A DNA stretch of 64,000 bases, from contig NZ_AQXX01000117.1 in assembly GCF_000376785.1 (NCBI RefSeq), forward strand, positions 1 to 64,000. The letters run 5' to 3'. Shown here in pieces: positions 34,383-44,931 of the stretch. The translations under genes and the position numbers were made by a program. Source of the DNA: Hahella ganghwensis DSM 17046 (lineage in GTDB: Bacteria; Pseudomonadota; Gammaproteobacteria; Pseudomonadales; Oleiphilaceae). Position 1 is the stretch's first letter, and each line of letters begins with the position of its first letter. The notes beneath the pieces are model-generated. The model did not search any database. It worked only from the letters and a program-made list of their open reading frames with translations, and was not told where the DNA came from.

Positions 34383-37061
34383 ATGCATCAAGATGCCGAT
34401 CCTATCGAAACCCAGGAATGGCTCGAGTCCATCGAGTCTGTTCTTGAAAACGAGGGCATCGAGCGTGCGACCTATCTGCTGACTCGGCTTGCTGAGCGGG
34501 CAACTAGGGACGGGACGCAGCTGCCATACTCAATCACCACTCCCTACCGTAATACGATACCAGCCTCCAAAGAAGCCCGTATGCCGGGAGATTTGTTTAT
34601 GGAGCGTCGTATCCGGTCATTAGTACGCTGGAATGCGCTGGTCATGGTACTGCGTGCCAACAAGCGTCCTGGTGATCTGGGTGGGCACTTATCCTCCTTT
34701 TCTTCCATCGCCACGCTATATGATGTTGGTTTCAACTATTTCTTCCACGCGGGAGATGACAAGCGTCAGGGTGACCTGATCTATTGGCAGGGGCATACCT
34801 CCCCAGGTGTTTATGCCCGTTCTTACCTGGAAGGGCGCATTACCGAAGAGCAGATGGATAATTATCGCCGTGAAGTCGACGGTAACGGTCTGTCTTCTTA
34901 TCCGCATCCCTGGCTGATGCCGGGTTACTGGCAGTTCCCAACGGTATCCATGGGGCTTGGACCGATACAGGCTATCTACCAGGCTCACGTCATGAAGTAC
35001 CTGGACAACCGGGAAATGACCAAGACAGAGGGTCGGAAGGTCTGGTGCTACGTAGGTGACGGCGAGTGTGATGAGCCGGAAACTCTGGGGGCTATCGGTC
35101 TGGCCGGACGTGAGCGTCTGGACAACCTGATCTTCGTAATCAACTGTAACCTTCAGCGTCTGGATGGCCCTGTTCGTGGTAACGGCAAGATTATTCAAGA
35201 GCTGGAAGGCATATTCCGCGGTGCCGGTTGGAACGTTCTTAAAGTGGTATGGGGACGTTTGTGGGATCCACTGCTGGAAAAAGACACCAATGGCTCTCTG
35301 CAGCGTCAGATGGACCTTGCCGTTGATGGTGAAATGCAGAACTTCAAATCCAACGGTGGCGGCTATACCCGGGAAAACTTCTTCGGCAAGGATCCTGAGG
35401 CATTGAAGCTGGTAGAGAACATGTCTGATGAAGACATCTACAAGCTTAACCGCGGTGGTCATGACCCATACAAAGTTTATGCCGCTTACCATGCTGCGGT
35501 GAATCATAAAGGTCAGCCAACGGTTATCCTGGCGCATACCGTTAAAGGTTACGGCTTCGGTGAACAGGGCGAAGCCCAGAACACCACGCACCAGTTGAAA
35601 AAGCTGGATATTGAAACGGTGAAGAAATTCCGTGACCGTTTTGGTGTACCCGTATCCGATGACGAAATTGAGAATCTGCCATACTATCGTCCGTCACCGG
35701 ATTCCCCGGAAATGCTTTACATGAAAAAGCGCCGGGAAAGCCTGGGTGGTTATCTGCCGAAACGCCAGCCGGATACACAACCTCTGCCGATTCCTGAATT
35801 GTCAGCCTTTGACGCTGTATTGAAAGGAAGCGGTGATCGTGAAATCTCCTCGACCATGGCGTTCGTGCGTGTCCTGAACACGTTGACCAAAGACAAGCAG
35901 ATCGGTAAGCGTATTGTTCCGATAGTTCCTGATGAAGCACGTACTTTTGGTATGGAAGGCATGTTCCGTCAGTTGGGGATTTACACCTCTGAAGGTCAGA
36001 AGTATGTCCCGAACGATCGCAATCAGATCATGTACTACCGTGAAGACAAAACCGGCCAGATCCTGGAAGAAGGGATTAACGAAGCTGGTGCCATGTCTGC
36101 CTGGATTGCCGCAGCAACGTCCTACAGCACCAACAATCATCCGTTGATTCCGTTCTACATCTACTATTCGATGTTTGGATTCCAGCGGGTTGGCGATCTG
36201 GCCTGGGCGGCCGGTGACATGCGTGCCCGAGGTTTCCTGCTGGGTGGTACCGCAGGTCGTACAACACTGAACGGTGAAGGTCTGCAGCACCAGGATGGCC
36301 ACAGCCACATTCTTTCTGCCACGATTCCGAACTGTATTTCTTACGATCCGGTATTCGGTTATGAAGTGGCAGTGATTGTTCGTGAAGGCATGCGCCGCAT
36401 GTATGCCGAGAACGAAAGTGTGTATTACTACATCACTCTGATGAACGAAAACTACGTGCATCCGGAAATGCCGGAAGGTGCGGAAGAGGGCATCATCAAG
36501 GGAATGTACCTGTTCCAGGAAGGTGAAAAGAAAGGCGGTAAGAAAGGTAGTAAGAAATTTGATGCCAAAGTTCAGTTGCTGGGCAGCGGGACAATCTTCC
36601 GTGAAGTCCTGGAAGCTGCTGAGCTGTTGAAGAAGGATTACAACATTGATAGCGATGTCTGGTCTGTTACCAGCTTTACCGAGCTGGCTCGCGACGGCCA
36701 TCACGTACGCCGCTGGAATATGCTGCATCCTGAAGAGCCGCGCCGTGAGAGTTTTGTGAAGTCGATGCTGAAGGATCGTGAAGGTCCTGTGGTAGCGTCC
36801 ACGGACTATATGCGTCTGTTCGCCGATCAGGTCCGTCAATTCATTCCTCAGCAAACGGTTCATGTTCTGGGTACGGATGGTTTCGGCCGCAGTGATACTC
36901 GCGAGAAGCTACGTCATCACTTCGAAGTCGACAGGTATTATGTGGTGGTTGCCGCACTTGACTGTCTGGCGCGTGAAGACAAGATCGAGCGCTCTGTAGT
37001 GTCTGATGCGATCAAGAAATACGGTATTGATCCTAACAAACCTAACCCCATCAACAGCTGA
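34383..37061 (+). CDS. aceE: Pyruvate dehydrogenase E1 component, homodimeric type
   Basis: ThDP-dependent decarboxylation of pyruvate and acetyl transfer to lipoyl-E2. The ATG at 34383 gives 892 residues starting MHQDADPIETQEWLESIESV, matching the E. coli start, with AAGGAG 8 bases upstream; the frame is open to 34215 but that lies in leader DNA. Landmarks: RRIRSLVRWNALVMVLRAN, GNGLSSYPHPWLMP, the ThDP motif GDGECDEPE...VINCNLQRLDGPV, DEARTFGMEGMFRQLGIY and LGTDGFGRSD. aceF follows after 15 bases. Confidence 0.97.
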   Translation: MHQDADPIETQEWLESIESVLENEGIERATYLLTRLAERATRDGTQLPYSITTPYRNTIPASKEARMPGDLFMERRIRSLVRWNALVMVLRANKRPGDLGGHLSSFSSIATLYDVGFNYFFHAGDDKRQGDLIYWQGHTSPGVYARSYLEGRITEEQMDNYRREVDGNGLSSYPHPWLMPGYWQFPTVSMGLGPIQAIYQAHVMKYLDNREMTKTEGRKVWCYVGDGECDEPETLGAIGLAGRERLDNLIFVINCNLQRLDGPVRGNGKIIQELEGIFRGAGWNVLKVVWGRLWDPLLEKDTNGSLQRQMDLAVDGEMQNFKSNGGGYTRENFFGKDPEALKLVENMSDEDIYKLNRGGHDPYKVYAAYHAAVNHKGQPTVILAHTVKGYGFGEQGEAQNTTHQLKKLDIETVKKFRDRFGVPVSDDEIENLPYYRPSPDSPEMLYMKKRRESLGGYLPKRQPDTQPLPIPELSAFDAVLKGSGDREISSTMAFVRVLNTLTKDKQIGKRIVPIVPDEARTFGMEGMFRQLGIYTSEGQKYVPNDRNQIMYYREDKTGQILEEGINEAGAMSAWIAAATSYSTNNHPLIPFYIYYSMFGFQRVGDLAWAAGDMRARGFLLGGTAGRTTLNGEGLQHQDGHSHILSATIPNCISYDPVFGYEVAVIVREGMRRMYAENESVYYYITLMNENYVHPEMPEGAEEGIIKGMYLFQEGEKKGGKKGSKKFDAKVQLLGSGTIFREVLEAAELLKKDYNIDSDVWSVTSFTELARDGHHVRRWNMLHPEEPRRESFVKSMLKDREGPVVASTDYMRLFADQVRQFIPQQTVHVLGTDGFGRSDTREKLRHHFEVDRYYVVVAALDCLAREDKIERSVVSDAIKKYGIDPNKPNPINS

Positions 37062-37076
37062 TAGAAGGAGACTGAC

Positions 37077-39044
37077 GTGAGTAATATCGAAGTCAAAGTT
37101 CCTGACATCGGCGGTGCGACCGATGTCGAGGTTATTGAAGTTTATGTAAAGGCCGGTGACGATATCGCGGTTGATGATCCATTGCTGGTGCTGGAATCAG
37201 ACAAGGCATCTATGGATATCCCTGCGACTCATGCCGGTAAGATCGCTGAATTGAAAGTTTCTGTAGGTGACAAGGTCAATGAAGGTGATGTGATCCTGTT
37301 GCTGAGTGGCGATGGTGATTCTGGAAATGATGGTTCTGATAAAACTGCTGAACCTGCAAAAGAAGAAGCACCTGCTGCAGCTGAACCAGAAGCGGCACCT
37401 GCCGAGTCTGCACCAGCTTCAGGCGGTACCAGTGTGGAGACCGTCACCGTTCCTGATCTTGGTGGCTTTGAAGATGTCACTATCATTGAAGTCAGTGTGA
37501 AGGAAGGGGATGAAGTGGCTGCAGAGGATCCGATCCTGGTATTGGAAACGGATAAAGCCACCATGGAAATTCCTGCACCTAAGGCCGGTAAAATCCAAAA
37601 GCTGCTGGTGGAGGCCAATGGCAAGGTCAGTGAGGGAACACCTATCGCTGAATTGCTGGTTGCCGGTGGTGGTACTGGCGAAGCTCCAGCCCAGGCAGAA
37701 AGTGCGCCATCTCAGGAAGCTGCTCCCGTGAAGGAAGCGGCGCAAGAGGCTGCAGCTCCGAAATCTGGTGGTCTGCAAACCGTCACAGTTCCGGATATCG
37801 GTGGCTTCGACGGTGTAACGATCATAGAAGTGACCGTGGCTCCAGGTGATCGCATTGGTGTCGATGAATCGATACTGGTGCTTGAATCCGATAAAGCCAC
37901 CATGGAAGTTCCATCCCCAGTAGCCGGTGTTGTGAAGAAGATTCTGGTCAACGTTGGGGAAAAGGTGAGTGAAGGAACTGCCATTGCTGAGGTAGAGGCA
38001 GAAGGTGGAGCGGCCAAGCCCGCACCTGCGCCAGCTGCCGCATCTGAAAGTAAGCCTGCTCCAGCAACGCCTGCGCCAGCCGCACCACCTGCTCAGCCAT
38101 CGACTCCTGATGTTTCTGTGACAGGCGGTAAGGTTCATGCAGGACCTTCGGTGAGAAAGCTTGCCCGCGAATTTGGCGTCGATCTTTCCCTCGTTAAAGG
38201 TTCCGGTCCCAAAGGTCGTATCCTGAAGGAAGACGTGCAGTCATTCGTTAAAGCCGGCATGCAACAGCTGAAAGCTGGCGGCGGTGCGGTTGCAGCGGGC
38301 TCCGGTCCTGGACTGCCTGCGGTCAAACTGCCCGACTTTTCACAGTTCGGTAAGATTGATCGCCTGCCGATGTCCCGGATTCACCAGTTGACTGCGGACA
38401 ACATGTCCCGTAACTGGTTGACGGTGCCACATGTTACCCAGTTTGATGATGCTGATATCACTGATCTGGAATCTTTCCGTAAAGACCAGAAAGCCCTGGC
38501 GGAAAAGAAAGGAGTGCGTTTGACTCCGCTTCCTTTTATGTTGAAAGCCTGTGCTTACGCATTGGAAGCTTATCCTCAGTTCAATGTTTCTCTGGACATG
38601 GAAAAGAAAGAAGTGATTCAAAAGCACTTCATCAATATCGGTGTGGCAGTAGATACCCCCGCTGGTCTGTTGGTTCCGGTTATCCGAGATGTTAACAAGA
38701 AAGGGATCTGGGAGCTGGCTCGTGAGTGTGCTGAGCTGGCGGCCAAGGCGAAAGACAAGAAGCTTAAGCCTAACGAAATGCAGGGCGGTTGCTTCACGAT
38801 CTCCAGCCTGGGAAGTATTGGTGGCACCGCGTTCACTCCCATTGTGAACACTCCGGAAGTTGCCATTCTGGGTATATCAAAAGCCTCGATGAAGCCGGTA
38901 TACGACGGTAAGGGCTTTGTTCCCCGTCTGATGTTGCCGTTGAGTCTGTCCTACGATCATAGAGCTATCAACGGTGCTGATGCCGCTAAGTTCACAACTT
39001 TACTGGGTGAGCTGCTGGGCGATATCCGTAAGTTGCTGCTCTGA
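37077..39044 (+). CDS. aceF: Dihydrolipoamide acetyltransferase (E2), three lipoyl domains
   Basis: Core of the pyruvate dehydrogenase complex; moves acetyl groups from E1 to CoA. Three lipoyl domains lie in tandem with lipoylated Lys at 43 (ESDKASM), 160 (ETDKATM) and 273 (ESDKATM), joined by Ala/Pro/Glu-rich flexible linkers. An E3/E1-binding domain ([30 protein letters not shown]) and the catalytic domain ending in [16 protein letters not shown] with the active His follow. The start is GTG after GAAGGAGACTGAC. Length 655. The lpd gene that often follows is absent: a terminator comes next. Confidence 0.97.
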   Translation: MSNIEVKVPDIGGATDVEVIEVYVKAGDDIAVDDPLLVLESDKASMDIPATHAGKIAELKVSVGDKVNEGDVILLLSGDGDSGNDGSDKTAEPAKEEAPAAAEPEAAPAESAPASGGTSVETVTVPDLGGFEDVTIIEVSVKEGDEVAAEDPILVLETDKATMEIPAPKAGKIQKLLVEANGKVSEGTPIAELLVAGGGTGEAPAQAESAPSQEAAPVKEAAQEAAAPKSGGLQTVTVPDIGGFDGVTIIEVTVAPGDRIGVDESILVLESDKATMEVPSPVAGVVKKILVNVGEKVSEGTAIAEVEAEGGAAKPAPAPAAASESKPAPATPAPAAPPAQPSTPDVSVTGGKVHAGPSVRKLAREFGVDLSLVKGSGPKGRILKEDVQSFVKAGMQQLKAGGGAVAAGSGPGLPAVKLPDFSQFGKIDRLPMSRIHQLTADNMSRNWLTVPHVTQFDDADITDLESFRKDQKALAEKKGVRLTPLPFMLKACAYALEAYPQFNVSLDMEKKEVIQKHFINIGVAVDTPAGLLVPVIRDVNKKGIWELARECAELAAKAKDKKLKPNEMQGGCFTISSLGSIGGTAFTPIVNTPEVAILGISKASMKPVYDGKGFVPRLMLPLSLSYDHRAINGADAAKFTTLLGELLGDIRKLLL

Positions 39045-39069
39045 TCGAGATACTTTTCATATCACATAT

Positions 39070-39096
39070 AAACCGGGCCTAGTGTCCGGTTTTTTG
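39070..39096 (+). terminator. Intrinsic terminator after aceF
   Basis: AAACCGG (39070-39076) pairs with CCGGTTT (39086-39092), followed by T's to 39095. It ends the aceEF transcript 26 bases after the stop codon. Confidence 0.82.
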
Positions 39097-39347
39097 TTTT
39101 CAACCTATCACCACTTCCTATGAAGGTGGTCGTCATCGTGTAAGTTCTGCCATAAAGAATGGCCCATGCGAGATACTCCCGTTTGTTGTCAGCAAACGAA
39201 GGAGTAAAAAGCACGAGCCGATATGAATCCGCTTCTATTTTCTTTGTTTCTCAGCGTGTTGTGAGCAACCAAGCAACACTACTCGCGCCGCTGATCTGTT
39301 TTCAGGTGCTAGATGGTGTCATGTGAATCGCCAACAGACTCTGGTCA
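39097..39347. other. Gap between aceF and the DUF1127 gene, with one hairpin
   Basis: No gene seen. A near-perfect inverted repeat joins ACTCC-CGTTTG (39175-39185) and CAAACG-AA-GGAGT (39193-39205), loop of seven bases. It is followed on the plus strand by AAAAA rather than T's. On the minus strand it follows the DUF1127 gene by about 140 bases, and may be its 3' end. Confidence 0.4.
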
Positions 39348-39575
39348 TTACTCCCAGAAATGTTTTCCTGCTTCCCTGATTCGATCACTTTCGCTCAACC
39401 CCAGGTCTTTCAGCATATAGGGAGAAAGTGTCGCCAGTTGCCTGCGTTCCCTGGAAACTGCCCATCGACGGCTGGTCCAGTGCAATAGTTGTTTTATTTT
39501 TTCTAATAAGAGCCGAGGTAAAGGTGCTCTGTCATCTAATTGAATATTGAATCGTGGTGTTGTACGTGCTTTCAT
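39348..39575 (-). CDS. DUF1127 domain protein
   Basis: Short Arg-rich protein of 75 residues. The C-terminal half carries the DUF1127 (YjiS-like) pattern: RRWAVSRERRQLATLSPYML followed by KDLGLSESDRIREAG and an aromatic end HFWE. Some members bind RNA or affect phosphate and stress responses, but function here is unknown. It is divergent from a GcvA-type LysR regulator with 88 bases between, a common pairing, so that regulator probably controls it. Confidence 0.85.
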   Translation of the reverse strand: MKARTTPRFNIQLDDRAPLPRLLLEKIKQLLHWTSRRWAVSRERRQLATLSPYMLKDLGLSESDRIREAGKHFWE

Positions 39576-39623
39576 AATATCTCTCCTCTCTATGGCTTTT
39601 ATTTAGCCAGAAAGGAAAAAAGC

Positions 39624-39639
39624 AAAATAACGTTATTTT
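39624..39639. promoter_or_regulatory. Perfect 16-bp palindrome in the DUF1127/LysR divergent promoter
   Basis: AAAATAAC (39624-39631) and GTTATTTT (39632-39639) form an uninterrupted palindrome 25 bases before the LysR start. It is a candidate operator for the LysR protein; it is AT-rich, so it could also be chance. Confidence 0.5.
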
Positions 39640-39663
39640 CTTTTTTAGGTATTAGAAAAACTT

Positions 39664-40578
39664 ATGAGTGAGCGATGGCCCCATTTACTGAAAGCTTTCT
39701 GGGTTCTCGATGTTGTGGTTCGCAAAGGAAGCTTTTCTGCGGCAGCAGACTATCTGCATGTGAGTCAATCTGCTGTCAGCCAGCAGGTTAAATTGCTGGA
39801 GGAGGAATTCGGGCCGTTGTTTGAAAGACAAGGCAAGCAGATTATTCCCACTGAAATCTGTCGTCGCTTTGTTTCCCATTTACGCAAAGGCTTCTCCCAC
39901 ATTGAAGAAGGGGTAGCGATCACTTCCCGATGTTGCAATCAGATTACTCTGACAGTATTGCCCTCATTTGGCGGTGCATGGTTAATACCCCGATTGTACA
40001 AATTCACGGAGTGCCACCCGGAAATCGAAGTGCGCCTGACCATGTCGGATACGCTGGCCGATTTTAGTGACGGTGGTATTGACGCCGGTATTCGGCTGGG
40101 GCTGGGTGACTATCCGGATCTGATTGCAAAGCCTCTGTGTGATGATGAGTTGTTTCTGGTCTGCAGTCCTTCGTTGAGAGACGAATTTCCTGCGTCTCCG
40201 CAGTTGTCGGATCTCAGTCAGCATCTACTGATTCATGATAATGCCAGGTCGCCACAGAACTGGCCGGCATGGGTGTCGGCAACCGGACAGAAAGAGGTGC
40301 CAGTGAAAAGAAAACTGATGATCAGTGATTCCAGCCAGGTGATTCGAATGGCATTGGGTGGACGTGGAGTGGCGTTGGTAAGAAGAGTTCTGGTGGCTGA
40401 TGAGTTGGCTGACGGAGGGCTGGTAAGGTTGTTTGATATCAGCGTTAAGCTGAAGCAACGTTATTACTTTGTGATGCCCAAGCGGTCTCGGGGGAATGCC
40501 GCGCTCACTGCATTCTATGAGTGGTTACTGGAGGAAATCAGGCCCTATCAGGAGGTCGCTCAGGAAGCGGGCACATGA
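39664..40578 (+). CDS. LysR-family transcriptional regulator (GcvA-like)
   Basis: The 304-residue product has an N-terminal winged helix-turn-helix (LLKAFWVLDVVVRKGSFSAAADYL, HVSQSAVSQQVKLLEEEFG) followed by a periplasmic-binding-type effector domain (about 92-295) with LIPRLYKFTECHPEIEVRL and DGGIDAGIRLGLGDYPDL. The LFERQGKQIIPTE wing and the DAGIRLG segment place it in the GcvA-like group. It is divergent from the DUF1127 gene. The effector is unknown. Confidence 0.9.
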   Translation: MSERWPHLLKAFWVLDVVVRKGSFSAAADYLHVSQSAVSQQVKLLEEEFGPLFERQGKQIIPTEICRRFVSHLRKGFSHIEEGVAITSRCCNQITLTVLPSFGGAWLIPRLYKFTECHPEIEVRLTMSDTLADFSDGGIDAGIRLGLGDYPDLIAKPLCDDELFLVCSPSLRDEFPASPQLSDLSQHLLIHDNARSPQNWPAWVSATGQKEVPVKRKLMISDSSQVIRMALGGRGVALVRRVLVADELADGGLVRLFDISVKLKQRYYFVMPKRSRGNAALTAFYEWLLEEIRPYQEVAQEAGT

Positions 40579-40608
40579 CATTGTCTGTCATTGCACCCGC
40601 TGACGGGG

Positions 40609-41409
40609 TCAGTCAAAGAACAGTTCCCTTAATTTCAGGCCGGGATCGTCTGCCCGCATAAAGGATTCACCAACCAGAAAGGTGTTGACCTGATGGCTTT
40701 GCATCAGTTTTACATCTTCACTTGTGTGGATACCACTCTCTGTGACAATGATTTTGTCTTCTGGTATCTGCGCCAGTAGGTTGATCGTGGTGTCCAGACT
40801 GACTTCGAAAGTATGGAGGTCCCGGTTATTGATGCCCAACAATGGCGTGTCGAGAGTCAATGCCTGATGTAGCTCCGTTTCATTGTGAACTTCCACCAGC
40901 ACATCCAGACCAATCTCCCGGGCTTGATGACAGAACCGCTGCATTTCTTCCTGTGTTAAACAGGCGGCGATCAGCAGAATGCAGTCTGCTCCGATCAAAC
41001 GGGATTCGAATACCTGGTACTCATCAACAATAAAGTCTTTGCGTATGACAGGGAGTTTGCAGGCATTGCGTGCCTCAACCAGATAGCTGTCCGCGCCCTG
41101 GAAGAAATCGATATCAGTCAATACCGAAAGACAGGCCGCTCCACCGGTAGAGTAACTCCTGGCAATATCCCCGGGAGCAAAGTTTTCTCTGATAACGCCT
41201 TTGCTGGGAGAGGCTTTTTTGATCTCAGCGATCACTGCAGGCTGGCCAGTATCCAGTCGGGACTGGATAGCGCGGACAAAACCTCGTACCGGTGATGCCG
41301 CTGTGAGTTTTTCCTTGATGTCGGCAAGTGATTGGCGTGACTTACGTTCAGCCACTTCCTCTTTCTTTCGCTCGACAATTTTCTTAAGGATCGTCGGTGT
41401 CTCATTCAT
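40609..41409 (-). CDS. trpC: Indole-3-glycerol phosphate synthase
   Basis: Closes the indole ring in tryptophan synthesis from carboxyphenylamino-deoxyribulose phosphate. The 266-residue single-domain form has [71 protein letters not shown] and [12 protein letters not shown], all active-site segments of the TIM barrel. It is not fused to TrpF. It is the last gene of trpEGDC, 24 bases after trpD, and converges on the LysR gene. Confidence 0.97.
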   Translation of the reverse strand: MNETPTILKKIVERKKEEVAERKSRQSLADIKEKLTAASPVRGFVRAIQSRLDTGQPAVIAEIKKASPSKGVIRENFAPGDIARSYSTGGAACLSVLTDIDFFQGADSYLVEARNACKLPVIRKDFIVDEYQVFESRLIGADCILLIAACLTQEEMQRFCHQAREIGLDVLVEVHNETELHQALTLDTPLLGINNRDLHTFEVSLDTTINLLAQIPEDKIIVTESGIHTSEDVKLMQSHQVNTFLVGESFMRADDPGLKLRELFFD

Positions 41410-41433
41410 AGGTTCTTATGTCCTGCTGACGCT

Positions 41434-42471
41434 TCAGTCTTCTTTAAAGTAGGCAGTGAAACTGGCCAGTTCTGAAAGCTTCGCCAGTGCCATTCCAGAT
41501 CCTATGGCATCCTGTGCCATGGTGACGCCTTCTTTCAGAGACGATGCCAGATCGGCGGCGTAAATCGCCGCGCCTGCGTTCAGTGCAATAATATCCCGGG
41601 CCTTTTGGCTCATTTCATCATTGTCTTTACCCAAAGCCCCTTTGATCAGTTTCAGGCTTTCGTCAGCGCTGGTGACGGTGAGTCCAATCAGGCTTTTGCT
41701 TTCAACGCCAGCCTCTTCCGGAGTTATCTGGTATTCAGTCACTTCGCCATTTTTCAGTTCGGCAACGTGGGTGGGTGCCGCTAGGCTGATTTCATCCAGG
41801 CCATCGTCAGCATGGACCACCAGTACGTGAGTGCTGCCAAGTCGTTTCAACACTTCAGCCATTGGTCGGCAGAGTGCCTTGTTGAATACCCCGATCACCT
41901 GCTTTTTCACATTGGCCGGGTTGGTCATGGGGCCTAACATGTTGAAAATGGTCCGCACTGCCATTTCCTTACGTGGGCCGATGGCGTGTTTCATCGCGCT
42001 ATGATGTGCGGGCGCGAACAGAAAACCCACGCCGATCTCTTTTATAGCCCGAGCGACCTGTTCTGGTGTCAGGTTCAGATTGACTCCTGCGGCCTCCAGA
42101 ACATCGGCGCTTCCAGTGCTGCTGCTAACGCTGCGATTGCCATGCTTGGCCACTTTCCCGCCGGCAGCGGCAACGACAAACGCACTGGCGGTGCTGACGT
42201 TGAAAAGATTGGCACCATCTCCGCCGGTACCACAGGTATCTACCAAATGCGGGTCTTCAATTTCAACACCGCTGGCAAGCTGGCGCATCACCATAGCGGC
42301 GCCGGTAATTTCGTCGATTGATTCGCTTTTCATACGCAGACCTACCAGGAAACCACCAATCTGTGCCGGTGTGGCTTCTCCTGTCATGATCTGTTGCATG
42401 ACATTCTGCATTTCTTCTGTGCTCAGGTCCTGATGATCAATGACCCGGGCGATTGCTGCTTTAATATCCAT
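41434..42471 (-). CDS. trpD: Anthranilate phosphoribosyltransferase
   Basis: Transfers phosphoribosyl from PRPP to anthranilate. The 345-residue product has the glycosyltransferase-3 N-terminal helices, the PRPP-binding motif [37 protein letters not shown], and the metal-binding region [11 protein letters not shown]. Its length is usual. It lies 64 bases after trpG and 24 bases before trpC. Confidence 0.97.
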   Translation of the reverse strand: MDIKAAIARVIDHQDLSTEEMQNVMQQIMTGEATPAQIGGFLVGLRMKSESIDEITGAAMVMRQLASGVEIEDPHLVDTCGTGGDGANLFNVSTASAFVVAAAGGKVAKHGNRSVSSSTGSADVLEAAGVNLNLTPEQVARAIKEIGVGFLFAPAHHSAMKHAIGPRKEMAVRTIFNMLGPMTNPANVKKQVIGVFNKALCRPMAEVLKRLGSTHVLVVHADDGLDEISLAAPTHVAELKNGEVTEYQITPEEAGVESKSLIGLTVTSADESLKLIKGALGKDNDEMSQKARDIIALNAGAAIYAADLASSLKEGVTMAQDAIGSGMALAKLSELASFTAYFKED

Positions 42472-42535
42472 AACTCTATCCTGCTTGTTCTTTTACTGAG
42501 GTCTTAAATGAAAATGACTGCCGTTTTCCGGGTCG

Positions 42536-43114
42536 TCAGCGTTTCAGAAAGTTTGCCAGTAAATCATGACCATGCTGGGTCAGAATGGATTCAGGATGAA
42601 ATTGAACCCCTTCGATATCCAGTTCTTTATGGCGTACGCCCATGATTTCTTCCATCGATCCATCTTCATTCTCGGTCCAGGCTGTCACTTCCAGACAGTC
42701 AGGCAGAGTGTCTGGCCGTATCACCAGTGAGTGGTATCGGGTGGCTTCAAAAGGATTGCTGAGTCCACTAAAAACCCCGATATTATTGTGGTGAACCATG
42801 GAAGTCTTGCCGTGCATTACTTTGCCGGCCCGAACGACCTCACCACCGAAGGCCTGGCCGATACTTTGGTGTCCCAGGCAAATTCCCAGCAAAGGGACTT
42901 TCCCGGCAAATTGTTTAATGGTGTCGATGCTGATCCCGGCCTCGTTCGGAGTACAGGGACCTGGTGATATCACAATTTTTTCGGGATTCATTTTAACAAT
43001 GTCCTGCACCGATATTTCATCGTTGCGAAAAACTCGGACATCGGCACCCAGCTCTCCAAGATACTGGACGACGTTATAGGTAAAAGAATCGTAGTTATCG
43101 ATCATGACCAACAT
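42536..43114 (-). CDS. trpG: Anthranilate synthase component II (glutamine amidotransferase)
   Basis: Supplies ammonia from glutamine to TrpE. The 192-residue class I amidotransferase has the catalytic Cys79 in [17 protein letters not shown], the N-terminal [20 protein letters not shown], and the His-Glu pair in [11 protein letters not shown]. Glutamine amidotransferases of this kind can also serve 4-amino-4-deoxychorismate synthesis (PabA), so a double role is possible, but the place in the trp operon favours TrpG. Confidence 0.95.
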   Translation of the reverse strand: MLVMIDNYDSFTYNVVQYLGELGADVRVFRNDEISVQDIVKMNPEKIVISPGPCTPNEAGISIDTIKQFAGKVPLLGICLGHQSIGQAFGGEVVRAGKVMHGKTSMVHHNNIGVFSGLSNPFEATRYHSLVIRPDTLPDCLEVTAWTENEDGSMEEIMGVRHKELDIEGVQFHPESILTQHGHDLLANFLKR

Positions 43115-43137
43115 TGGATCAACCCTCTCGAATTCGG

Positions 43138-44613
43138 TTATAGACCTTTTTGTGCCATTGCCACTGCGCGAAATACCGCGCGCCCTTTATTGAGGGTCTC
43201 TTTCCACTCCAACCGGGGAACAGAATCGGCGACGACGCCAGCACCCGCCTGGAGATAAAGAACCTGATCTTTGATAACAGCCGTGCGAATCGCGATTGCT
43301 GTATCCATATTGCCGTTCCATGATAAATATCCCACTGCGCCGCCGTAAACGCCACGCTTGACCGGCTCAAGCTCATCGATGATTTCCATTGCTCGAATTT
43401 TAGGGGCTCCACTTAAAGTGCCTGCAGGTAAAGTAGCCTTAAGCACATCGATCGCAGATAAGCCCTCTTTTAGTTTTCCGGTCACGTTTGAGACGATATG
43501 CATAACGTGCGAGTAGCGTTCGATGATCATTTTGTCAGTCAGGGTGACTGAGCCGATCTCGCTGATGCGGCCGACGTCATTTCTGCCCAGATCGATCAAC
43601 ATCAGATGTTCTGCCAGCTCTTTCGGATCCGCCAGCAACTCGGCTTCGAGTGCCTGGTCTTCAGTTTCGTTGCGCCCCCGTTTACGGGTTCCTGCGATTG
43701 GTCGGACGGTGACTTCGCCATCTTCCAGGCGAGCCAGAATCTCCGGTGATGAACCGACCACATGGAAGTCATCCAGATGCAGGTAATACATGTAGGGAGA
43801 AGGATTCAGACAGCGGAGGGAACGATAGAGATTAATGGGAGGAGAGGTGAAGGGGGTGGACATGCGTTGTGATACGACCGTTTGCATGACATCACCAGCC
43901 AGCACGTACTCCTTGATCCGGTCTACTGCTGCTTCAAAGTCAGGTCGAGCAAAGCGGGATTGGAAATCGTCTTCTTCTGCCTGCTGTTCATGCTCAACAT
44001 GTAGGTTGTGCTCAGGCAGCGGTTGTCGGAGTCTTTTTTCCAGATCATCCAGACGCTGCTCCGCTTTCGTTAGACCTTGCTCATCGGCCGGGTCCACATG
44101 GTAGATCAGGATCAGGCGACCGCTCAGATTATCGAAAACCACAACTTCATCTGACACCATCAGCAGGATATCCGGTGTGTTGATTTCATCCGGTGGCACG
44201 CTAGCGGCGAGCTTGGGCTCGATATAACGGATGGTGTCATAGCCAAAGTAGCCGACCAGGCCGCCGTTAAATCGTGGCAGGTCTTCCAGATCCGGGACTT
44301 TGAACCGCTGCTGGAATTCCTCAATAAAGCCCAATGGATCTTCCGTCTCATACGACTCGACTTCAGTGCCGGAGTTTGTGATGGAAACCTGGTGTCCGCT
44401 GACTTTCAGTACTTGCTGACAGGGCAGGCCGATAATGGAGTAGCGTCCCCACTTTTCGCCGCCCTGTACGGATTCCAACAGGTAGCTGTAGGGTTGGTTT
44501 GCGAGTTTCAGATATGTTGACAGAGGAGTATCCAGGTCGGCCATGACCTCACGGACCACGGGAACCCGGTTGTATCCTTGTTGCCTGAATTGGGCAAGTT
44601 GCTCAGGAGTCAT
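43138..44613 (-). CDS. trpE: Anthranilate synthase component I
   Basis: Converts chorismate to anthranilate with ammonia from TrpG. The 491-residue product has the tryptophan-feedback motif [20 protein letters not shown] near residue 45, and the chorismate-binding core with [36 protein letters not shown] and [19 protein letters not shown]. trpG follows after 23 bases. The 318-base gap upstream separates it from gph and shows no tryptophan-rich leader peptide. Confidence 0.97.
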   Translation of the reverse strand: MTPEQLAQFRQQGYNRVPVVREVMADLDTPLSTYLKLANQPYSYLLESVQGGEKWGRYSIIGLPCQQVLKVSGHQVSITNSGTEVESYETEDPLGFIEEFQQRFKVPDLEDLPRFNGGLVGYFGYDTIRYIEPKLAASVPPDEINTPDILLMVSDEVVVFDNLSGRLILIYHVDPADEQGLTKAEQRLDDLEKRLRQPLPEHNLHVEHEQQAEEDDFQSRFARPDFEAAVDRIKEYVLAGDVMQTVVSQRMSTPFTSPPINLYRSLRCLNPSPYMYYLHLDDFHVVGSSPEILARLEDGEVTVRPIAGTRKRGRNETEDQALEAELLADPKELAEHLMLIDLGRNDVGRISEIGSVTLTDKMIIERYSHVMHIVSNVTGKLKEGLSAIDVLKATLPAGTLSGAPKIRAMEIIDELEPVKRGVYGGAVGYLSWNGNMDTAIAIRTAVIKDQVLYLQAGAGVVADSVPRLEWKETLNKGRAVFRAVAMAQKGL

Positions 44614-44931
44614 ATTCTTAAACCTGTATCAGCGGCCTGACATCCATGCTGATTGTATTTTATGCCATGAAGTTTGACTTCGGTTCATGGTGTATGAAGG
44701 CGCAGGCCAATTGTCCGAACCAATTGCTTATGCCGGGAATCTCGATGCCGGTCGCTAAGCTTGAAACGATAAATTGAACAGTGACGATGACGTACTGGTG
44801 ATCGTCGGGGCAAAAGAAGAATGTACGGCGCCTAGCGCCATCGAAAGGAGGCACCTGATGCAGGTTGGATGAGGATATGAAGTGTTGTTGTGTTCACAGT
44901 TATGCTCTGTTACATCAATCAAGCCAGTAGC
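44614..44931 (-). promoter_or_regulatory. Upstream region of trpE, no leader peptide seen
   Basis: This 318-base gap between gph and trpE must hold the trp promoter. I looked for a short frame with tandem Trp codons on the minus strand and found none; only an imperfect hairpin, GACGATGAC/GTGATCGTC (44783-44806, one mismatch), and repeated CAATTG motifs. A TAAAAT box at about 44656-44661 could be a -10. Control by classical ribosome-based attenuation seems unlikely. Confidence 0.4.

Noticed and set aside
35802-36863. 353-codon antisense frame opposite aceE
   Set aside because: It lies fully inside the well-conserved aceE coding sequence, and its translation has no family features.
44660-44854. 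64-codon minus-strand frame between gph and trpE as a trp leader peptide
   Set aside because: It starts with GTG without a ribosome-binding site, has a single Trp codon, and no terminator/antiterminator pair follows it.
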